Shown here one piece after another: positions 8,220-18,277 of a stretch of 64,000 nucleotides of DNA. The notes beneath the pieces were generated by a model. The model made no database searches. It saw only the letters and a program-made list of their open reading frames with translations, and had not been told where the DNA came from. Within the stretch, counting starts at the first letter, position 1. Each line of letters opens with the position of its first letter. Source of the stretch: Bacteroides sp. GM023 (lineage in GTDB: Bacteria > Bacteroidota > Bacteroidia > Bacteroidales > Bacteroidaceae). Both the position numbers and the translations under genes were made by a program. The stretch spans positions 496,001 through 560,000 of the forward strand of contig NZ_JAAXGE010000003.1 of assembly GCF_014750685.1 (NCBI RefSeq). The letters are read 5' to 3'.

Positions 8220-11200
8220 GTGAAAAATATGAGATTAATAGTAAAGAGAATATTATTAATGTTTTTGCTGTTGTCTGTCGGAAACGTTTTAGCCGGCTAT
8301 CAGCTATCGGCACAGGAACAGAGCAAGAGATTCAGCGTAAAAGTAGATAACGTTACTTTAAAAGAAGCCATTGAAGTCATCAAGAAACAGGGAAATTATT
8401 CTTTCCTGATTCGTAATAATGATATTGACTTGAGCAGAAAGGTTTCTGTGAATATGAGCAACGGTACGATTAATGATGCAATGGGACAGTTGCTGGCAGG
8501 TATGAATGTCAGTTATGAAGTGAACGGAAACAGGGTAATTATGTTCCATGCAGTGACTCCTCAAAATGAACAGGGAAAATCATTTGTCTTGAAAGGTCGG
8601 GTCACCGATCCTACGGGAGAGGGAGTGATTGGCGCAAATGTAAAAGTGTTGAATTCTACGGAAGGCACTATTACGGATATGGATGGTAACTTCTCATTGA
8701 TGGTTACTTTGAATGACCGCTTATCTGTTTCTTATATTGGATATGCTACCCAGGAAGTAGTGGTAAAAGAACAGCGGCCTCTTAATGTGACGCTGAAAGA
8801 AGATACCCGTCTGATAGACGAAGTGGTAGTTGTAGGCTACGGTGTACAGAAGAAGGCAAACCTAACCGGCGCGGTTAGTAGCGTGAAGATGGATGATGTA
8901 TTGGGCGACCGTCCTGTGGTATCTGTTAGTGATGCCTTGAAAGGAGCGATGCCCGGTTTGCAGATTACGGGCAATTCAGGAAGACCCGGTGAAGAAATGA
9001 GTTTCAATATCCGTGGTGTCAATAGTTTGGATAAGAATGGAAAACCGTTGGTGTTGGTAGACAACGTGGAGATGGATATTAATATGCTTGATCCGAACGA
9101 CATCGAGTCGGTAACTGTCTTGAAGGACGCGGCTTCTTCTGCTATTTATGGAGCACGCGCAGCATTTGGTGTAATTTTGATTACGACAAAGAAAGGCTCG
9201 GACGCAACTAAACTTTCTATCAATTATTCAAATAACTTCTCATTTAGCAGACCGGCCAATATGCCGCATAAGGCTACTCCGCTTCAGACGGTACAGGCTT
9301 ATAAAGATATGGGAACTATCAATTATCAGAGTGGTCAGAACGTAGATACCTGGCTGGACTTATTGAAGGAGTATAATGCCAATCCGTCTGCTTATCCTGA
9401 TGGGTATGCAATGGTGGACGGGCTCAGGTATAGCCTGGCAGAAACAAATCTCTTCGATGATATGATGGAGACGGGTTTTCAGCAAACGCACAATATCTCG
9501 GTAGGCGGCGGTACGAAGGATATTTCTTATCGTTTCTCATTCGGTATGGTGAATGAAAATGGTGTACTTGCTTCGGATAAGGATACGTACAAGCGTTACA
9601 ATGTTTCTTCTTATCTTCGTTCGGATGTGTTCTCATGGATTACTCCCGAATTGGATATTAAATATACAAATTCTAAATCTTCATTGCCGGAAACTTCCGC
9701 TGCATACGGTATTTGGGGAGCGGCTGTTGCATTTCCTTCTTATTTTCCTACCGGGACAATGAATATTGATGGTGAAGATCTGCCGAACAACACTCCGAGA
9801 AATGTGATAAACCTGGCTTATCCGACTACTATTCAGAAAAATAATCTTCGCATTTTCGGTAAAGTCACTATTACTCCTTTGAAGAATGTCAAGTTGATTG
9901 GTGAATATACATTCAATCATTTGAGCAATGAAAAAACGAAGTTTGATAAGAAATTCTATTATGCACATGGTGGCAATTTTGTGAAAGAGGTTTCTACTGC
10001 AAACTCCAAGTATGAATATTCGGATGGTATTACTGATTATAATGCATTGAACTTCTATGCTAATTATAATAATTCATGGGGTAAGCATGATGTGACTGTC
10101 ATGGGCGGCTTCAATCAGGAAAGCAGTGATTACCGGTATGCGGAAATGTCACGCATGAATATGATTAATGAGGATTTGCCTTCTATCTCACAGGCAACGG
10201 GTGATTATTTTGCCAAGGATAAATTCGAGCGTTATACGGTAAGAGGTTTGTTCTATCGTATCAACTATTCGTTCGCAGGTAAGTATCTGATTGAAACGAA
10301 CGGACGTTATGATGGTTCTTCCAAGTTCCCGAAGAATAGCCGTTTCGGATTCTTCCCTTCGGTTTCTGCCGGATGGCGTATTAGTGAAGAAGCATTTATG
10401 CAGCCGTTGAATACAGTTTTGTCTAACCTGAAATTGCGTGGTTCCTGGGGTAATATTGGTAATCAGAGCATCACTCCTTATGCATATATTCCCGGCATGG
10501 ATGCCGAACAGGCTTACTGGACTGTTTCCGGTATCAAAGTGACCACCCTGAAACCTGCTGCTTTGGTAAGCAATAGTTTTACTTGGGAAAAAGTTACGAC
10601 GATTGATGTTGGTTTCGACCTTGGATTATTGAACAACAGGCTGAATGTGGTATTCGATTGGTATCGCAGGGATACGAAAGGTATGCTTGCTCCGGGAGCT
10701 GAACTTCCGGGTGTATTGGGTGCAAGCGCTCCTTTACAGAATACGGCCGACCTTCGTTCCAAAGGCTGGGAAATTTCAGTGGATTGGAATGACCAGATAG
10801 GCAAGGTAAAATATAATTTGGGATTCAATCTTTATGATTCAAAGACGAAGATTACCAAATACAATAATGAAACAGGTTTGTTTGGTAAGGATAAGAATGA
10901 TAAAGATACTTATCGTGTAGGTATGGAACTGGGTGAAATCTGGGGATATGTGACCGACCGTTTGTACACTGTGGATGATTTTGACGAGAGTGGAAAGCTT
11001 AAACCGGGCATTGCCAAGGTGGAAGAATATAATCCGAATCCGGGAGATATCTTGTATAAAGACCTTGATGGTAATAATATCATCAATAGCGGTACGAGTA
11101 CGACGAAAGATCCGGGCGACCGTAAGATTATCGGTAATAATACCCGCCGTTACCAGTATGGTATTCATGGTAGCGCAAATTGGAACGGATTCTCTCTGTC

Positions 11201-11645
11201 TTTCTTATTGCAGGGAGTAGGCAAACGGGATTTGTGGGTGATGAATGACTTGTTCTATCCGCATTATGATGCCTGGACTACTGTTTACGATTCGCAATTG
11301 AATTATTGGACTCCGGAACATACGGATAGTTACTTCCCGCGTATCTATGAGAAAGCTGCCGGAAACACTGCTGCCAATACACGTGTTCAAACTCGTTATT
11401 TGCAAGACGGATCATATTTGAGTATTCGTAATATAACGCTTTCTTATAATTTCCCGTCCAAGTGGATTAGTAAGATTGGAGTGAATAATCTGGCTGTGTT
11501 CTTTAGTGGTGAGAATCTTTACACATTCGACCATTTGCCGAAGGGACTCGACCCGGAACGCTCTGTAACGGATGATTTGGGACAACGCGGTTTTACCTAT
11601 CCGTATATGAGACAGTATTCGTTTGGTATAAACGTTTCATTCTAA
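8220..11645 (+). CDS. SusC/RagA TonB-linked outer-membrane transporter with STN signalling domain
   Basis: A 1141-residue outer-membrane transporter. In order: signal peptide, STN domain (about 45-110; VTLKEAIEVIKKQGNYSFL), carboxypeptidase-regulatory-like domain (about 120-200; KGRVTDPTGEGVIGANVKV), plug with DEVVVVGYG followed by PGLQITGNSGRPGE, and a beta-barrel ending in the aromatic SFGINVSF. The STN domain marks it as a transducer that talks to FecR across the periplasm. It pairs with the SusD homologue 28 bp downstream. The start is GTG 8220 or, equally possible, ATG 8229 three codons later. The imported glycan is unknown; a sulfated host or plant glycan is inferred from the neighbours. 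Confidence 0.95.
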   Translation: MKNMRLIVKRILLMFLLLSVGNVLAGYQLSAQEQSKRFSVKVDNVTLKEAIEVIKKQGNYSFLIRNNDIDLSRKVSVNMSNGTINDAMGQLLAGMNVSYEVNGNRVIMFHAVTPQNEQGKSFVLKGRVTDPTGEGVIGANVKVLNSTEGTITDMDGNFSLMVTLNDRLSVSYIGYATQEVVVKEQRPLNVTLKEDTRLIDEVVVVGYGVQKKANLTGAVSSVKMDDVLGDRPVVSVSDALKGAMPGLQITGNSGRPGEEMSFNIRGVNSLDKNGKPLVLVDNVEMDINMLDPNDIESVTVLKDAASSAIYGARAAFGVILITTKKGSDATKLSINYSNNFSFSRPANMPHKATPLQTVQAYKDMGTINYQSGQNVDTWLDLLKEYNANPSAYPDGYAMVDGLRYSLAETNLFDDMMETGFQQTHNISVGGGTKDISYRFSFGMVNENGVLASDKDTYKRYNVSSYLRSDVFSWITPELDIKYTNSKSSLPETSAAYGIWGAAVAFPSYFPTGTMNIDGEDLPNNTPRNVINLAYPTTIQKNNLRIFGKVTITPLKNVKLIGEYTFNHLSNEKTKFDKKFYYAHGGNFVKEVSTANSKYEYSDGITDYNALNFYANYNNSWGKHDVTVMGGFNQESSDYRYAEMSRMNMINEDLPSISQATGDYFAKDKFERYTVRGLFYRINYSFAGKYLIETNGRYDGSSKFPKNSRFGFFPSVSAGWRISEEAFMQPLNTVLSNLKLRGSWGNIGNQSITPYAYIPGMDAEQAYWTVSGIKVTTLKPAALVSNSFTWEKVTTIDVGFDLGLLNNRLNVVFDWYRRDTKGMLAPGAELPGVLGASAPLQNTADLRSKGWEISVDWNDQIGKVKYNLGFNLYDSKTKITKYNNETGLFGKDKNDKDTYRVGMELGEIWGYVTDRLYTVDDFDESGKLKPGIAKVEEYNPNPGDILYKDLDGNNIINSGTSTTKDPGDRKIIGNNTRRYQYGIHGSANWNGFSLSFLLQGVGKRDLWVMNDLFYPHYDAWTTVYDSQLNYWTPEHTDSYFPRIYEKAAGNTAANTRVQTRYLQDGSYLSIRNITLSYNFPSKWISKIGVNNLAVFFSGENLYTFDHLPKGLDPERSVTDDLGQRGFTYPYMRQYSFGINVSF

Positions 11646-11673
11646 TTGTATCACATCTTAAAGAGTAATTATT

Positions 11674-13488
11674 ATGAGTAAATATATACTATGTGCAAGC
11701 GTTAGTCTTTGTTTGTTGATGTCATCTTGCTTGAATGACGAATTCCTGGAAGTTTATCCGAAGGGACAGCAAACGGAAGCGTCAGTCTTCACTACCAATG
11801 ATAATTTTAAAACGTATGCATGGGGACTGTATAATGTGTTTTTCGGATATACGTATAATACGGGACAGACGGATGAAATATTCCGTGGCGATTTTGAATC
11901 GGATAATATGATAAAAGGATTGGCCGGATATGAAGGTCAATGGGCTTACCGGAAGGCAAAGGCTAAGGATGAATCTACAGACTGGGATTATGATTATATT
12001 CGCCGTGCCAATCTGCTGCTTGATAATATTGATAAATCGGAAATGAACGAAACGGAAAAGGAACATTGGAGAAGTGTGGGATATTTCTTCCGTTCTTATA
12101 AGTATTTTCAGATGCTTTCCAAATTCGGTGATATTCCCTGGGTGGAACATGCTTTGACGGAGGAGAGTCCGGAGCTTTATGGAAAACGGGACAGCCGTGA
12201 TTTGGTGGCTTCCAATATTCTTTCCAATCTGAAATACGCGGAAGAGCACATTGGCAATGATATTTTGGTCGATGGCAAAAATACGATTAATTTGTATGTG
12301 GTGAAGGCTCTTATTTCCCGTTTCGCTTTGTTTGAAGGTACTTGGAGAAAATATCATGGGTTGGCAGATGCGGATACTTATTTGAAAGAATGTGCCCGTG
12401 CTGCCGGAGATGTAATAGAAGAGTATCCGAACGTACATCCTCAATATGATGAATTGTTTAATTCGGAAACGTTGGATGGAGTAGCAGGAGTTCTTCTGTA
12501 TAAAGCTTATGAAACCGGACAGTTAATGCATGGCCTGACACGTATGGTACGTACCGGTGAATCTTATATTGAAGCTACGAAGGATGCGGTAGACAGTTAT
12601 TTATGTAAGGACGGGCGGCCTGTCAGCACGACAACAAGTAACTATGGTGGTGATAGGGATATTTACGGACAGTTCCGTGACCGTGACTATCGTTTGTATC
12701 TCACGATATGTCCTCCCTATATGGTGAAGAAGGATAAAGGTCCGAGTACACCTGACTGGCAATATACGGCTAATGCGGAAGATAGAGAGTTTATTGATCT
12801 TATAGCTACGATTTCCGGTGAAACTTATCACCGCTTGCCATCTTCCAACTTTAAAGGATTTACAGTTCAGGGACAACCGCACTTCAAGAATATGAACTGG
12901 GGACAAGGTTGGAACGCTTCGCAAATGGGATTTTGGGTTTGGAAATATTACAATACTCATACAGTAGCAACCAATGCCAATGGTGTAAATACAACAGATG
13001 CTCCACTATTCCGTGTAGGCGAAGTGATGGTAAATTATGCCGAAGCTATGTGCGAACTGGGAAAATTAGACCAGCCTGCTGCTGACAGATCAATCAATAA
13101 ACTTCGCGCAAGAGCCGGAGTTGCTAAAATGATAGTGAACGATATTGGTGATAATTTTGATACGGACCGTGATCCTTCCGTTCCTGCTCTTTTATGGGAA
13201 GTGCGTAGGGAAAGACGTGTAGAATTGATGGGTGAAGGTTTCCGTTTGGATGATTTGCGCAGATGGAAAAAAGGAGAGTATGTCAATAAACAGCCATTAG
13301 GTGCTTATGTGACAGAAGCTGCTGCCAAGAAGCTGAAAGTAACAGGTGGTATGGGCGCTGATGACGGTTATGTTTACTTCTATGATACTCCGCTCGGATG
13401 GCAGGAACATTATTATCTCTATCCGTTGCCATTGAAGCAATTGGCTCTGAATACAAATCTGGAACAAAATCCGGTATGGACTAAGTAA
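11674..13488 (+). CDS. SusD/RagB-family surface glycan-binding lipoprotein
   Basis: A 604-residue lipoprotein with signal and lipobox ending LMSSC (C19), so it is lipidated and by family surface-exposed. It has SusD/RagB features: an N-terminal SusD-like region (DEFLEVYPKGQQTEASVF), TPR-like helices, and the C-terminal RagB region with LLWEVRRERRVELMGEGFR and DDLRRWK. SusD proteins cap the SusC barrel and capture oligosaccharides. It is co-oriented with susC and followed by a hairpin that may end or attenuate the transcript. Confidence 0.95.
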   Translation: MSKYILCASVSLCLLMSSCLNDEFLEVYPKGQQTEASVFTTNDNFKTYAWGLYNVFFGYTYNTGQTDEIFRGDFESDNMIKGLAGYEGQWAYRKAKAKDESTDWDYDYIRRANLLLDNIDKSEMNETEKEHWRSVGYFFRSYKYFQMLSKFGDIPWVEHALTEESPELYGKRDSRDLVASNILSNLKYAEEHIGNDILVDGKNTINLYVVKALISRFALFEGTWRKYHGLADADTYLKECARAAGDVIEEYPNVHPQYDELFNSETLDGVAGVLLYKAYETGQLMHGLTRMVRTGESYIEATKDAVDSYLCKDGRPVSTTTSNYGGDRDIYGQFRDRDYRLYLTICPPYMVKKDKGPSTPDWQYTANAEDREFIDLIATISGETYHRLPSSNFKGFTVQGQPHFKNMNWGQGWNASQMGFWVWKYYNTHTVATNANGVNTTDAPLFRVGEVMVNYAEAMCELGKLDQPAADRSINKLRARAGVAKMIVNDIGDNFDTDRDPSVPALLWEVRRERRVELMGEGFRLDDLRRWKKGEYVNKQPLGAYVTEAAAKKLKVTGGMGADDGYVYFYDTPLGWQEHYYLYPLPLKQLALNTNLEQNPVWTK

Positions 13489-13509
13489 TTTTGAGTTAAT
13501 AATATATAC

Positions 13510-13543
13510 AAGACCTGTAATATTTTAGTATATTGCAGGTCTT
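13510..13543 (+). terminator. Hairpin after susD
   Basis: AAGACCTGTAATA (13510-13522) pairs with TATTGCAGGTCTT (13531-13543), 13 bp with one G-U, followed by a short T/A-rich run. It could terminate or attenuate transcription between susD and the sulfatase, lowering enzyme expression relative to the transporter pair. Confidence 0.6.
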
Positions 13544-13561
13544 TAAAATTTAACACGTAAA

Positions 13562-15001
13562 ATGAAGAATAAATTCTCTGTAAAATACACTCTTCTTTGT
13601 GGAACGGCTTGTTGTTTCTCTTCTATGATGCGGGCACAACAGGATGTATCCCAAATGAATGTTCTTTTCATAATGGCGGACGATATGCGTCCCGAGTTAG
13701 GCTGTTATGGAGTAAAGGAAGTGAAGACACCTAATATGGATCGTTTAGCTGCAAGCGGTGTTTTGTTTCAGAATGCTTATTGCAATATACCCGTGAGTGG
13801 AGCGTCCCGTGCCAGTTTATTGACAGGTGTATATCCCCGGTATCCAAACCGTTTTATCAGTTTCTCTGCTTATGCCAGCAAAGATTGTCCCGAGGCAATA
13901 CCTATTTCAGGATGGTTTACACAGAATGGCTATCATACTGTTTCGGATGGAAAAGTGTTTCATCATATGAGCGACCATGCTGATTCGTGGAGTGAACCGC
14001 CTAATCGGAATCATCCGGATGGATATGATGTCTACTGGGCGGAATATAACAAATGGGAACTTTGGATGAATTCGGAATCGGGGAAGACGATTAATCCGAA
14101 AACAATGCGGGGGCCTTTCTGTGAGTCTGCCGATGTGCCGGATACTGCCTATGATGATGGTAAGTTGGCGAACCGGGCAATTCGTGATTTAAAGAGAATG
14201 AAGGAGATAGGTAAACCTTTCTTCCTGGCTTGTGGTTTTTGGAAACCTCATTTGCCGTTTAATGCTCCGAAGAAGTATTGGGATTTATACAAACGTGACG
14301 AAATTCCCATGGCTACCAATCGTTTCAGACCTGAAGGATTGCCGGAACAGGTGCGTAATTCGTCAGAGATTTACGCTTATGCACGGGTTACGAATACGAG
14401 TGATATTGATTTTCAGAGGGAAGTAAAGCATGGATATTATGCTTGTTTGAGTTATGTGGATGCGCAAATAGGAAAGGTATTGGATGCGTTGGATGAGTTG
14501 GGATTATCAGAGAATACGATTGTTGTTCTGTTGGGAGATCATGGGTGGAATTTGGGCGAACATGATTTTGTAGGAAAGCATAATCTGATGGATACTTCTA
14601 CTCATGTGCCGTTAATTATCCGTGTACCAGGAACGAAAAAGGGAGAAACAAAATCTATGGTAGAATTTGTTGATTTATATCCCACTTTATGCGAACTTTG
14701 CAAACTTCCTGTACCTGCTGAACAACTGAGCGGCCAAAGCTTTGCCGGAGTTTTCAAGAACTTGAAGGCTAAGACTAAAGAGGAAGTTTATATTCAATGG
14801 GAGGGGGGAGATAATGCTGTTGACCAGCGTTATAGCTATGCTGAATGGATGAAAGGTGACGTGAAGAAAGCAAGCATGCTGTTTGACCACCGGATTGATA
14901 AAAAGGAAAATAAGAATCGGGTAAATGAGAAAAAATATAAAGAAAAAGTTGAATCATTATCTTCTTTTATCAAAGTAAAGAAAACATCATTAAAGAAATA
15001 G
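13562..15001 (+). CDS. Serine-type sulfatase, iduronate-2-sulfatase-like (S1 family)
   Basis: A 479-residue secreted sulfatase with an N-terminal signal peptide ending near MRAQQ. The metal site begins with D40/D41 (MADDMRP). The formylglycine motif is SGASRASLLTG with S79 as the residue to be converted, so it is a serine-type enzyme that would need an anSME radical-SAM maturase. None is encoded in this window. Further conserved parts are DHGWNLGEHDFVGKH and HVPLIIRVPG, close to the iduronate-2-sulfatase branch. It probably removes a sulfate ester from the imported glycan. Its stop is 1 bp before the GH2 start. The exact linkage cannot be read from sequence. Confidence 0.92.
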   Translation: MKNKFSVKYTLLCGTACCFSSMMRAQQDVSQMNVLFIMADDMRPELGCYGVKEVKTPNMDRLAASGVLFQNAYCNIPVSGASRASLLTGVYPRYPNRFISFSAYASKDCPEAIPISGWFTQNGYHTVSDGKVFHHMSDHADSWSEPPNRNHPDGYDVYWAEYNKWELWMNSESGKTINPKTMRGPFCESADVPDTAYDDGKLANRAIRDLKRMKEIGKPFFLACGFWKPHLPFNAPKKYWDLYKRDEIPMATNRFRPEGLPEQVRNSSEIYAYARVTNTSDIDFQREVKHGYYACLSYVDAQIGKVLDALDELGLSENTIVVLLGDHGWNLGEHDFVGKHNLMDTSTHVPLIIRVPGTKKGETKSMVEFVDLYPTLCELCKLPVPAEQLSGQSFAGVFKNLKAKTKEEVYIQWEGGDNAVDQRYSYAEWMKGDVKKASMLFDHRIDKKENKNRVNEKKYKEKVESLSSFIKVKKTSLKK

Positions 15002-15002
15002 T

Positions 15003-17072
15003 ATGAGAACATGTTTTTTACACTCCAGCCGTTTGTTGGCGGTTGTTTTATTTGTGCTTTATAGTCTGTCTACGTTTGCGCAGCGACAGGACATCTTATT
15101 AAATGATAATTGGAAGTTCCGGTTCTCACATCAGGTGCAGAAGGGAACGGAAGTAAGGGTTGACTTACCCCATACCTGGAATGCGCAGGATGCTTTATCC
15201 GGTAAAATAGACTATAAACGAGGCATTGGCAATTATGAAAAGAAACTATTTATTCGTCCCGAATGGAAAGGCAAGCGTCTTTTTCTACGCTTTGAGGGAG
15301 TGAACAGTATTGCTGATGTTTTTATAAATCGTCGTCATATCGGTGAGCATCGCGGAGGGTATGGAGCTTTTATCTTTGAAATTACTGGAAAGGTTGAGTA
15401 TGGGAAAGAGAACTCTATATTAGTACGGGTGAACAATGGAGAACAACTGGATATCATGCCTTTGGTGGGTGATTTTAATTTTTACGGTGGAATCTACAGG
15501 GATGTGCATTTGATGATAACTGATGAAACGTGTATTTCTCCTTTGGATTATGCCTCTCTGGGAGTACGTCTCATACAGGATAGTGTGAGCCATAAATATG
15601 CCAAAGTACGTGCACTTGTTGATTTATCAAACGGAAATACTGCTAATCAAGAAGTAGAACTCAATATCCGTCTCCTGGATGGAAAAAAAGTTGTGAAAGA
15701 AGGAGTGAAAAAGGTAGCTCTTTCCGGTACTTCGACTGTGCAGCAGGAACTTGTATTTGAAATTAGTCAACCCCATTTGTGGAATGGGCGTCAAGACCCA
15801 TTTCTTTATCAAACGGAAATCTCTCTTTCCCGGAATGGTAAAATTGTAGATTGTATTACGCAACCTTTAGGGCTTCGCTTTTATCGGATTGACCCCGATA
15901 AGGGTTTCTTCCTGAATGGAAAACATTTACCCCTTCAGGGAGTATGTCGTCACCAGGATAGGAGTGAGGTCGGAAATGCTTTACGAACTCAACATCATGA
16001 TGAGGATGCTGCATTGATGCTGGAAATGGGAGTGAATGCCGTTCGTTTGGCGCATTATCCGCAAGCTACCTATTTTTATGACTTGATGGATAAGAATGGT
16101 ATTATTGTGTGGGCTGAAATTCCTTTCGTTGGCCCCGGCGGATACAATGACAAAGGTTTTGTAGACCTGCCTGCTTTCCGTGCCAATGGTAAAGAACAAC
16201 TTAAAGAGCTGATTCGTCAACACTATAATCATCCTTCTATCTGTGTATGGGGGCTGTTTAATGAGTTGACAGAGATTGGAGATAACCCGGTGGAATATAT
16301 AAAAGAACTGAACGTATTGGCTCATCAGGAAGACACCACACGACCTACCACCTCTGCAAGTAACCAAATGGGAGATTTAAACTTCATTACGGATGCTATT
16401 GCCTGGAATCGTTATGACGGATGGTACGGTGGTACTCCCGCTGATTTGGGTAAATGGCTTGACAGCATGCATAAAAAACACCCGGAAATATGTATTGCTA
16501 TCAGCGAATACGGTGCCGGTGCCAGCATCTATCATCAACAGGATTCATTAACGAAAACTGTACCTACCAGTTGGTGGCACCCGGAAAACTGGCAAACATT
16601 TTATCATATTGAAAACTGGAAAGAAATTTCTTCCCGCCCATATGTATGGGGAAGCTTCGTTTGGAATATGTTTGATTTTGGCGCTGCACACCGTACAGAG
16701 GGCGATCGTCCTGGTATTAACGACAAAGGCTTGGTTACTTTTGACCGAAAAGTCCGTAAAGACGCTTTCTATTTCTACAAAGCCAATTGGAATAAGGAAG
16801 AACCAATGCTCCATCTAACAGGCAAACGTAACATTGTACGTTCCCAACGCCTACAAACGATTACTGCCTTCACCAATCAGCCTGAAGCTGAATTGTTTGT
16901 AAATGGCAAAAGTTGTGGTAAAGCGACAGCAGACCAGTACGCTATTTTAGAATGGAAGAATGTGGAATTACAACCGGGAGAGAATGAAATCAAAGTGGTT
17001 TCTACCAATAAGAAACAGCCTTTGAGTGATAGCTTTCGTTGTAAACTAGAAGGTACCCTGATATTGAAATAA
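15003..17072 (+). CDS. Glycoside hydrolase family 2 (beta-galactosidase/beta-glucuronidase-like)
   Basis: A 689-residue exported enzyme with a signal peptide ending near STFAQ. The GH2 layout is a jelly-roll sugar-binding domain (about 30-180), an immunoglobulin-like domain, a TIM barrel (about 285-600) and a short C-terminal Ig-like domain (EAELFVNGKSCGK). The likely acid/base is E421 (GLFNELTEIGD) and the likely nucleophile E502 (ISEYGAG). GH2 enzymes include beta-galactosidases, beta-glucuronidases and beta-mannosidases; specificity is not decidable here. It is tightly coupled to the sulfatase, so desulfation followed by exo-cleavage is a reasonable inference. A decayed copy of its C-terminus lies at 19096-19194. 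Confidence 0.93.
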   Translation: MRTCFLHSSRLLAVVLFVLYSLSTFAQRQDILLNDNWKFRFSHQVQKGTEVRVDLPHTWNAQDALSGKIDYKRGIGNYEKKLFIRPEWKGKRLFLRFEGVNSIADVFINRRHIGEHRGGYGAFIFEITGKVEYGKENSILVRVNNGEQLDIMPLVGDFNFYGGIYRDVHLMITDETCISPLDYASLGVRLIQDSVSHKYAKVRALVDLSNGNTANQEVELNIRLLDGKKVVKEGVKKVALSGTSTVQQELVFEISQPHLWNGRQDPFLYQTEISLSRNGKIVDCITQPLGLRFYRIDPDKGFFLNGKHLPLQGVCRHQDRSEVGNALRTQHHDEDAALMLEMGVNAVRLAHYPQATYFYDLMDKNGIIVWAEIPFVGPGGYNDKGFVDLPAFRANGKEQLKELIRQHYNHPSICVWGLFNELTEIGDNPVEYIKELNVLAHQEDTTRPTTSASNQMGDLNFITDAIAWNRYDGWYGGTPADLGKWLDSMHKKHPEICIAISEYGAGASIYHQQDSLTKTVPTSWWHPENWQTFYHIENWKEISSRPYVWGSFVWNMFDFGAAHRTEGDRPGINDKGLVTFDRKVRKDAFYFYKANWNKEEPMLHLTGKRNIVRSQRLQTITAFTNQPEAELFVNGKSCGKATADQYAILEWKNVELQPGENEIKVVSTNKKQPLSDSFRCKLEGTLILK

Positions 17073-17077
17073 ATTTA

Positions 17078-17128
17078 AACGCTGAACTCTAGAATTTATT
17101 ATTTGTATAGATCCTAGAGTTCAGCGTT
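17078..17128 (+). terminator. Strong hairpin ending the glycan-utilisation locus
   Basis: AACGCTGAACTCTAG (17078-17092) pairs perfectly with CTAGAGTTCAGCGTT (17114-17128), a 15-bp stem just after the GH2 stop. A further copy of GTTCAGCGTT occurs at 17139-17148. No long T-run follows, but the position fits a terminator. Confidence 0.6.
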
Positions 17129-17203
17129 ATCAATAAACGTTCAGCGTTTAAATCTGTAAATCCAAAATGATTTGAATTTAGTCAAGCTGTAGCATTTTAT
17201 ATT

Positions 17204-17857
17204 CTAAAATTTATTATTTAATTCTTTAGTATTGGGAGGTGAAATCCTACTTTCGTTTTCATTTTTTTGAGAGTTGAATAGATTGTTTCTGTATATATTG
17301 GCTACAACTCTATACTTATCACCTTGTATAGATTCTTCTATTCCTATCTTTATTGTTTTGTTTGACGATTCCCATATATTACACCATCTTACTGTGCCAG
17401 GGATTAATTCATCTCTTACAAGTGAATATGGTTTTCCGATAATTTCAGCATCACCATATTTAGACGAAATAAGTTTATCTAAATTATAGAAATAGTCGCA
17501 AACACTGTTCTTATTTTTATTGGTCGCTTTTAAGTATGCATTTGTCTCATATGAATATATTTGGATAAGATAAAGGGAATCTTTATAAAATTGTGTTGTT
17601 ACTAACTCATATTCAAAGTCCCCTATGTTTTTGTCTTTAAATATTAGAATATGATCATATTCTGTTTTATTAAATAATTCAGTGCTGAATGCTTGCTCAT
17701 ATGAAATTTCAAATCTAACTCCGTTGAAAGCAGTATCTGCTGATAATTCTAATCTAGAATAGTCATTATCTAAAATTACCATATCTGGATTACTGCGTTT
17801 TTGAGAACATCCTATAAATATTAGGATAATTGTCACGAATAAAAAGTTTTTTTTCAT
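17204..17857 (-). CDS. Uncharacterised small lipoprotein
   Basis: A 217-residue protein with a lipoprotein signal (lipobox IFIGC, C17), so it is probably anchored in the outer or inner membrane facing the periplasm. No family is recognised. The mature part is acidic and mixed alpha/beta, with GTVRWCNIWESSNKTIKIGI near the C-terminus. It is the last of three minus-strand small genes, 18 bp after the previous one. Base composition is clearly more AT-rich than the preceding glycan locus, which suggests separate origin. Confidence 0.75.
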   Translation of the reverse strand: MKKNFLFVTIILIFIGCSQKRSNPDMVILDNDYSRLELSADTAFNGVRFEISYEQAFSTELFNKTEYDHILIFKDKNIGDFEYELVTTQFYKDSLYLIQIYSYETNAYLKATNKNKNSVCDYFYNLDKLISSKYGDAEIIGKPYSLVRDELIPGTVRWCNIWESSNKTIKIGIEESIQGDKYRVVANIYRNNLFNSQKNENESRISPPNTKELNNKF

Positions 17858-17875
17858 TGTATTATATATATGCTT

Positions 17876-18277
17876 TTATTCAAATACCTTTTTAGCATTT
17901 TCAAAAGTGGAAAATTTATTGAATTCTATAAATGATGAAGCGTTGTCATATCTTTTTTTGTATTTGTTTTCTATTATACTAAACTTCTTTGTGTATTCAA
18001 TGTCCTCTGACATAAATGTATTAGCTGAGACTTCTGAATATATTTTGTATACATCAAAAAGGAATTCTCTATATGCCATTTCTTTAGCTTTTTCAACATT
18101 TCCTATGATAAACTCTATTTTAGCAGGAGAAATGCCGGATGGATATCCGCTTGCTTGAATTGTATTCTTTATCTTTTTGGCATCATTGGTCATTCCCCAA
18201 ACTTTGAAGAATAGAATGATTTGTAATACTCCAAATGTAATAATGATAACTGATGTGATTAGTGTGATTGTTTCCAT
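17876..18277 (-). CDS. Uncharacterised membrane-anchored protein
   Basis: A 133-residue protein with one N-terminal membrane segment (about 4-27; LITSVIIITFGVLQIILFF). A soluble, charged helical region follows (about 28-133), ending KFSTFENAKKVFE. No family is recognised. It lies between two small lipoprotein genes on the same strand and is AT-rich like them, so the three are likely one small operon of unknown role. Confidence 0.72.
   Translation of the reverse strand: METITLITSVIIITFGVLQIILFFKVWGMTNDAKKIKNTIQASGYPSGISPAKIEFIIGNVEKAKEMAYREFLFDVYKIYSEVSANTFMSEDIEYTKKFSIIENKYKKRYDNASSFIEFNKFSTFENAKKVFE

Noticed and set aside
11782..12444. Minus-strand frame of 220 residues opposite susD
   Set aside because: Antisense shadow of susD; no plausible protein features.
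13562..15001. Sulfatase considered inactive because the usual Cys of the CxPSR motif is missing
   Set aside because: Ser79 in SGASR is a valid serine-type formylglycine site in anaerobes with radical-SAM maturation.
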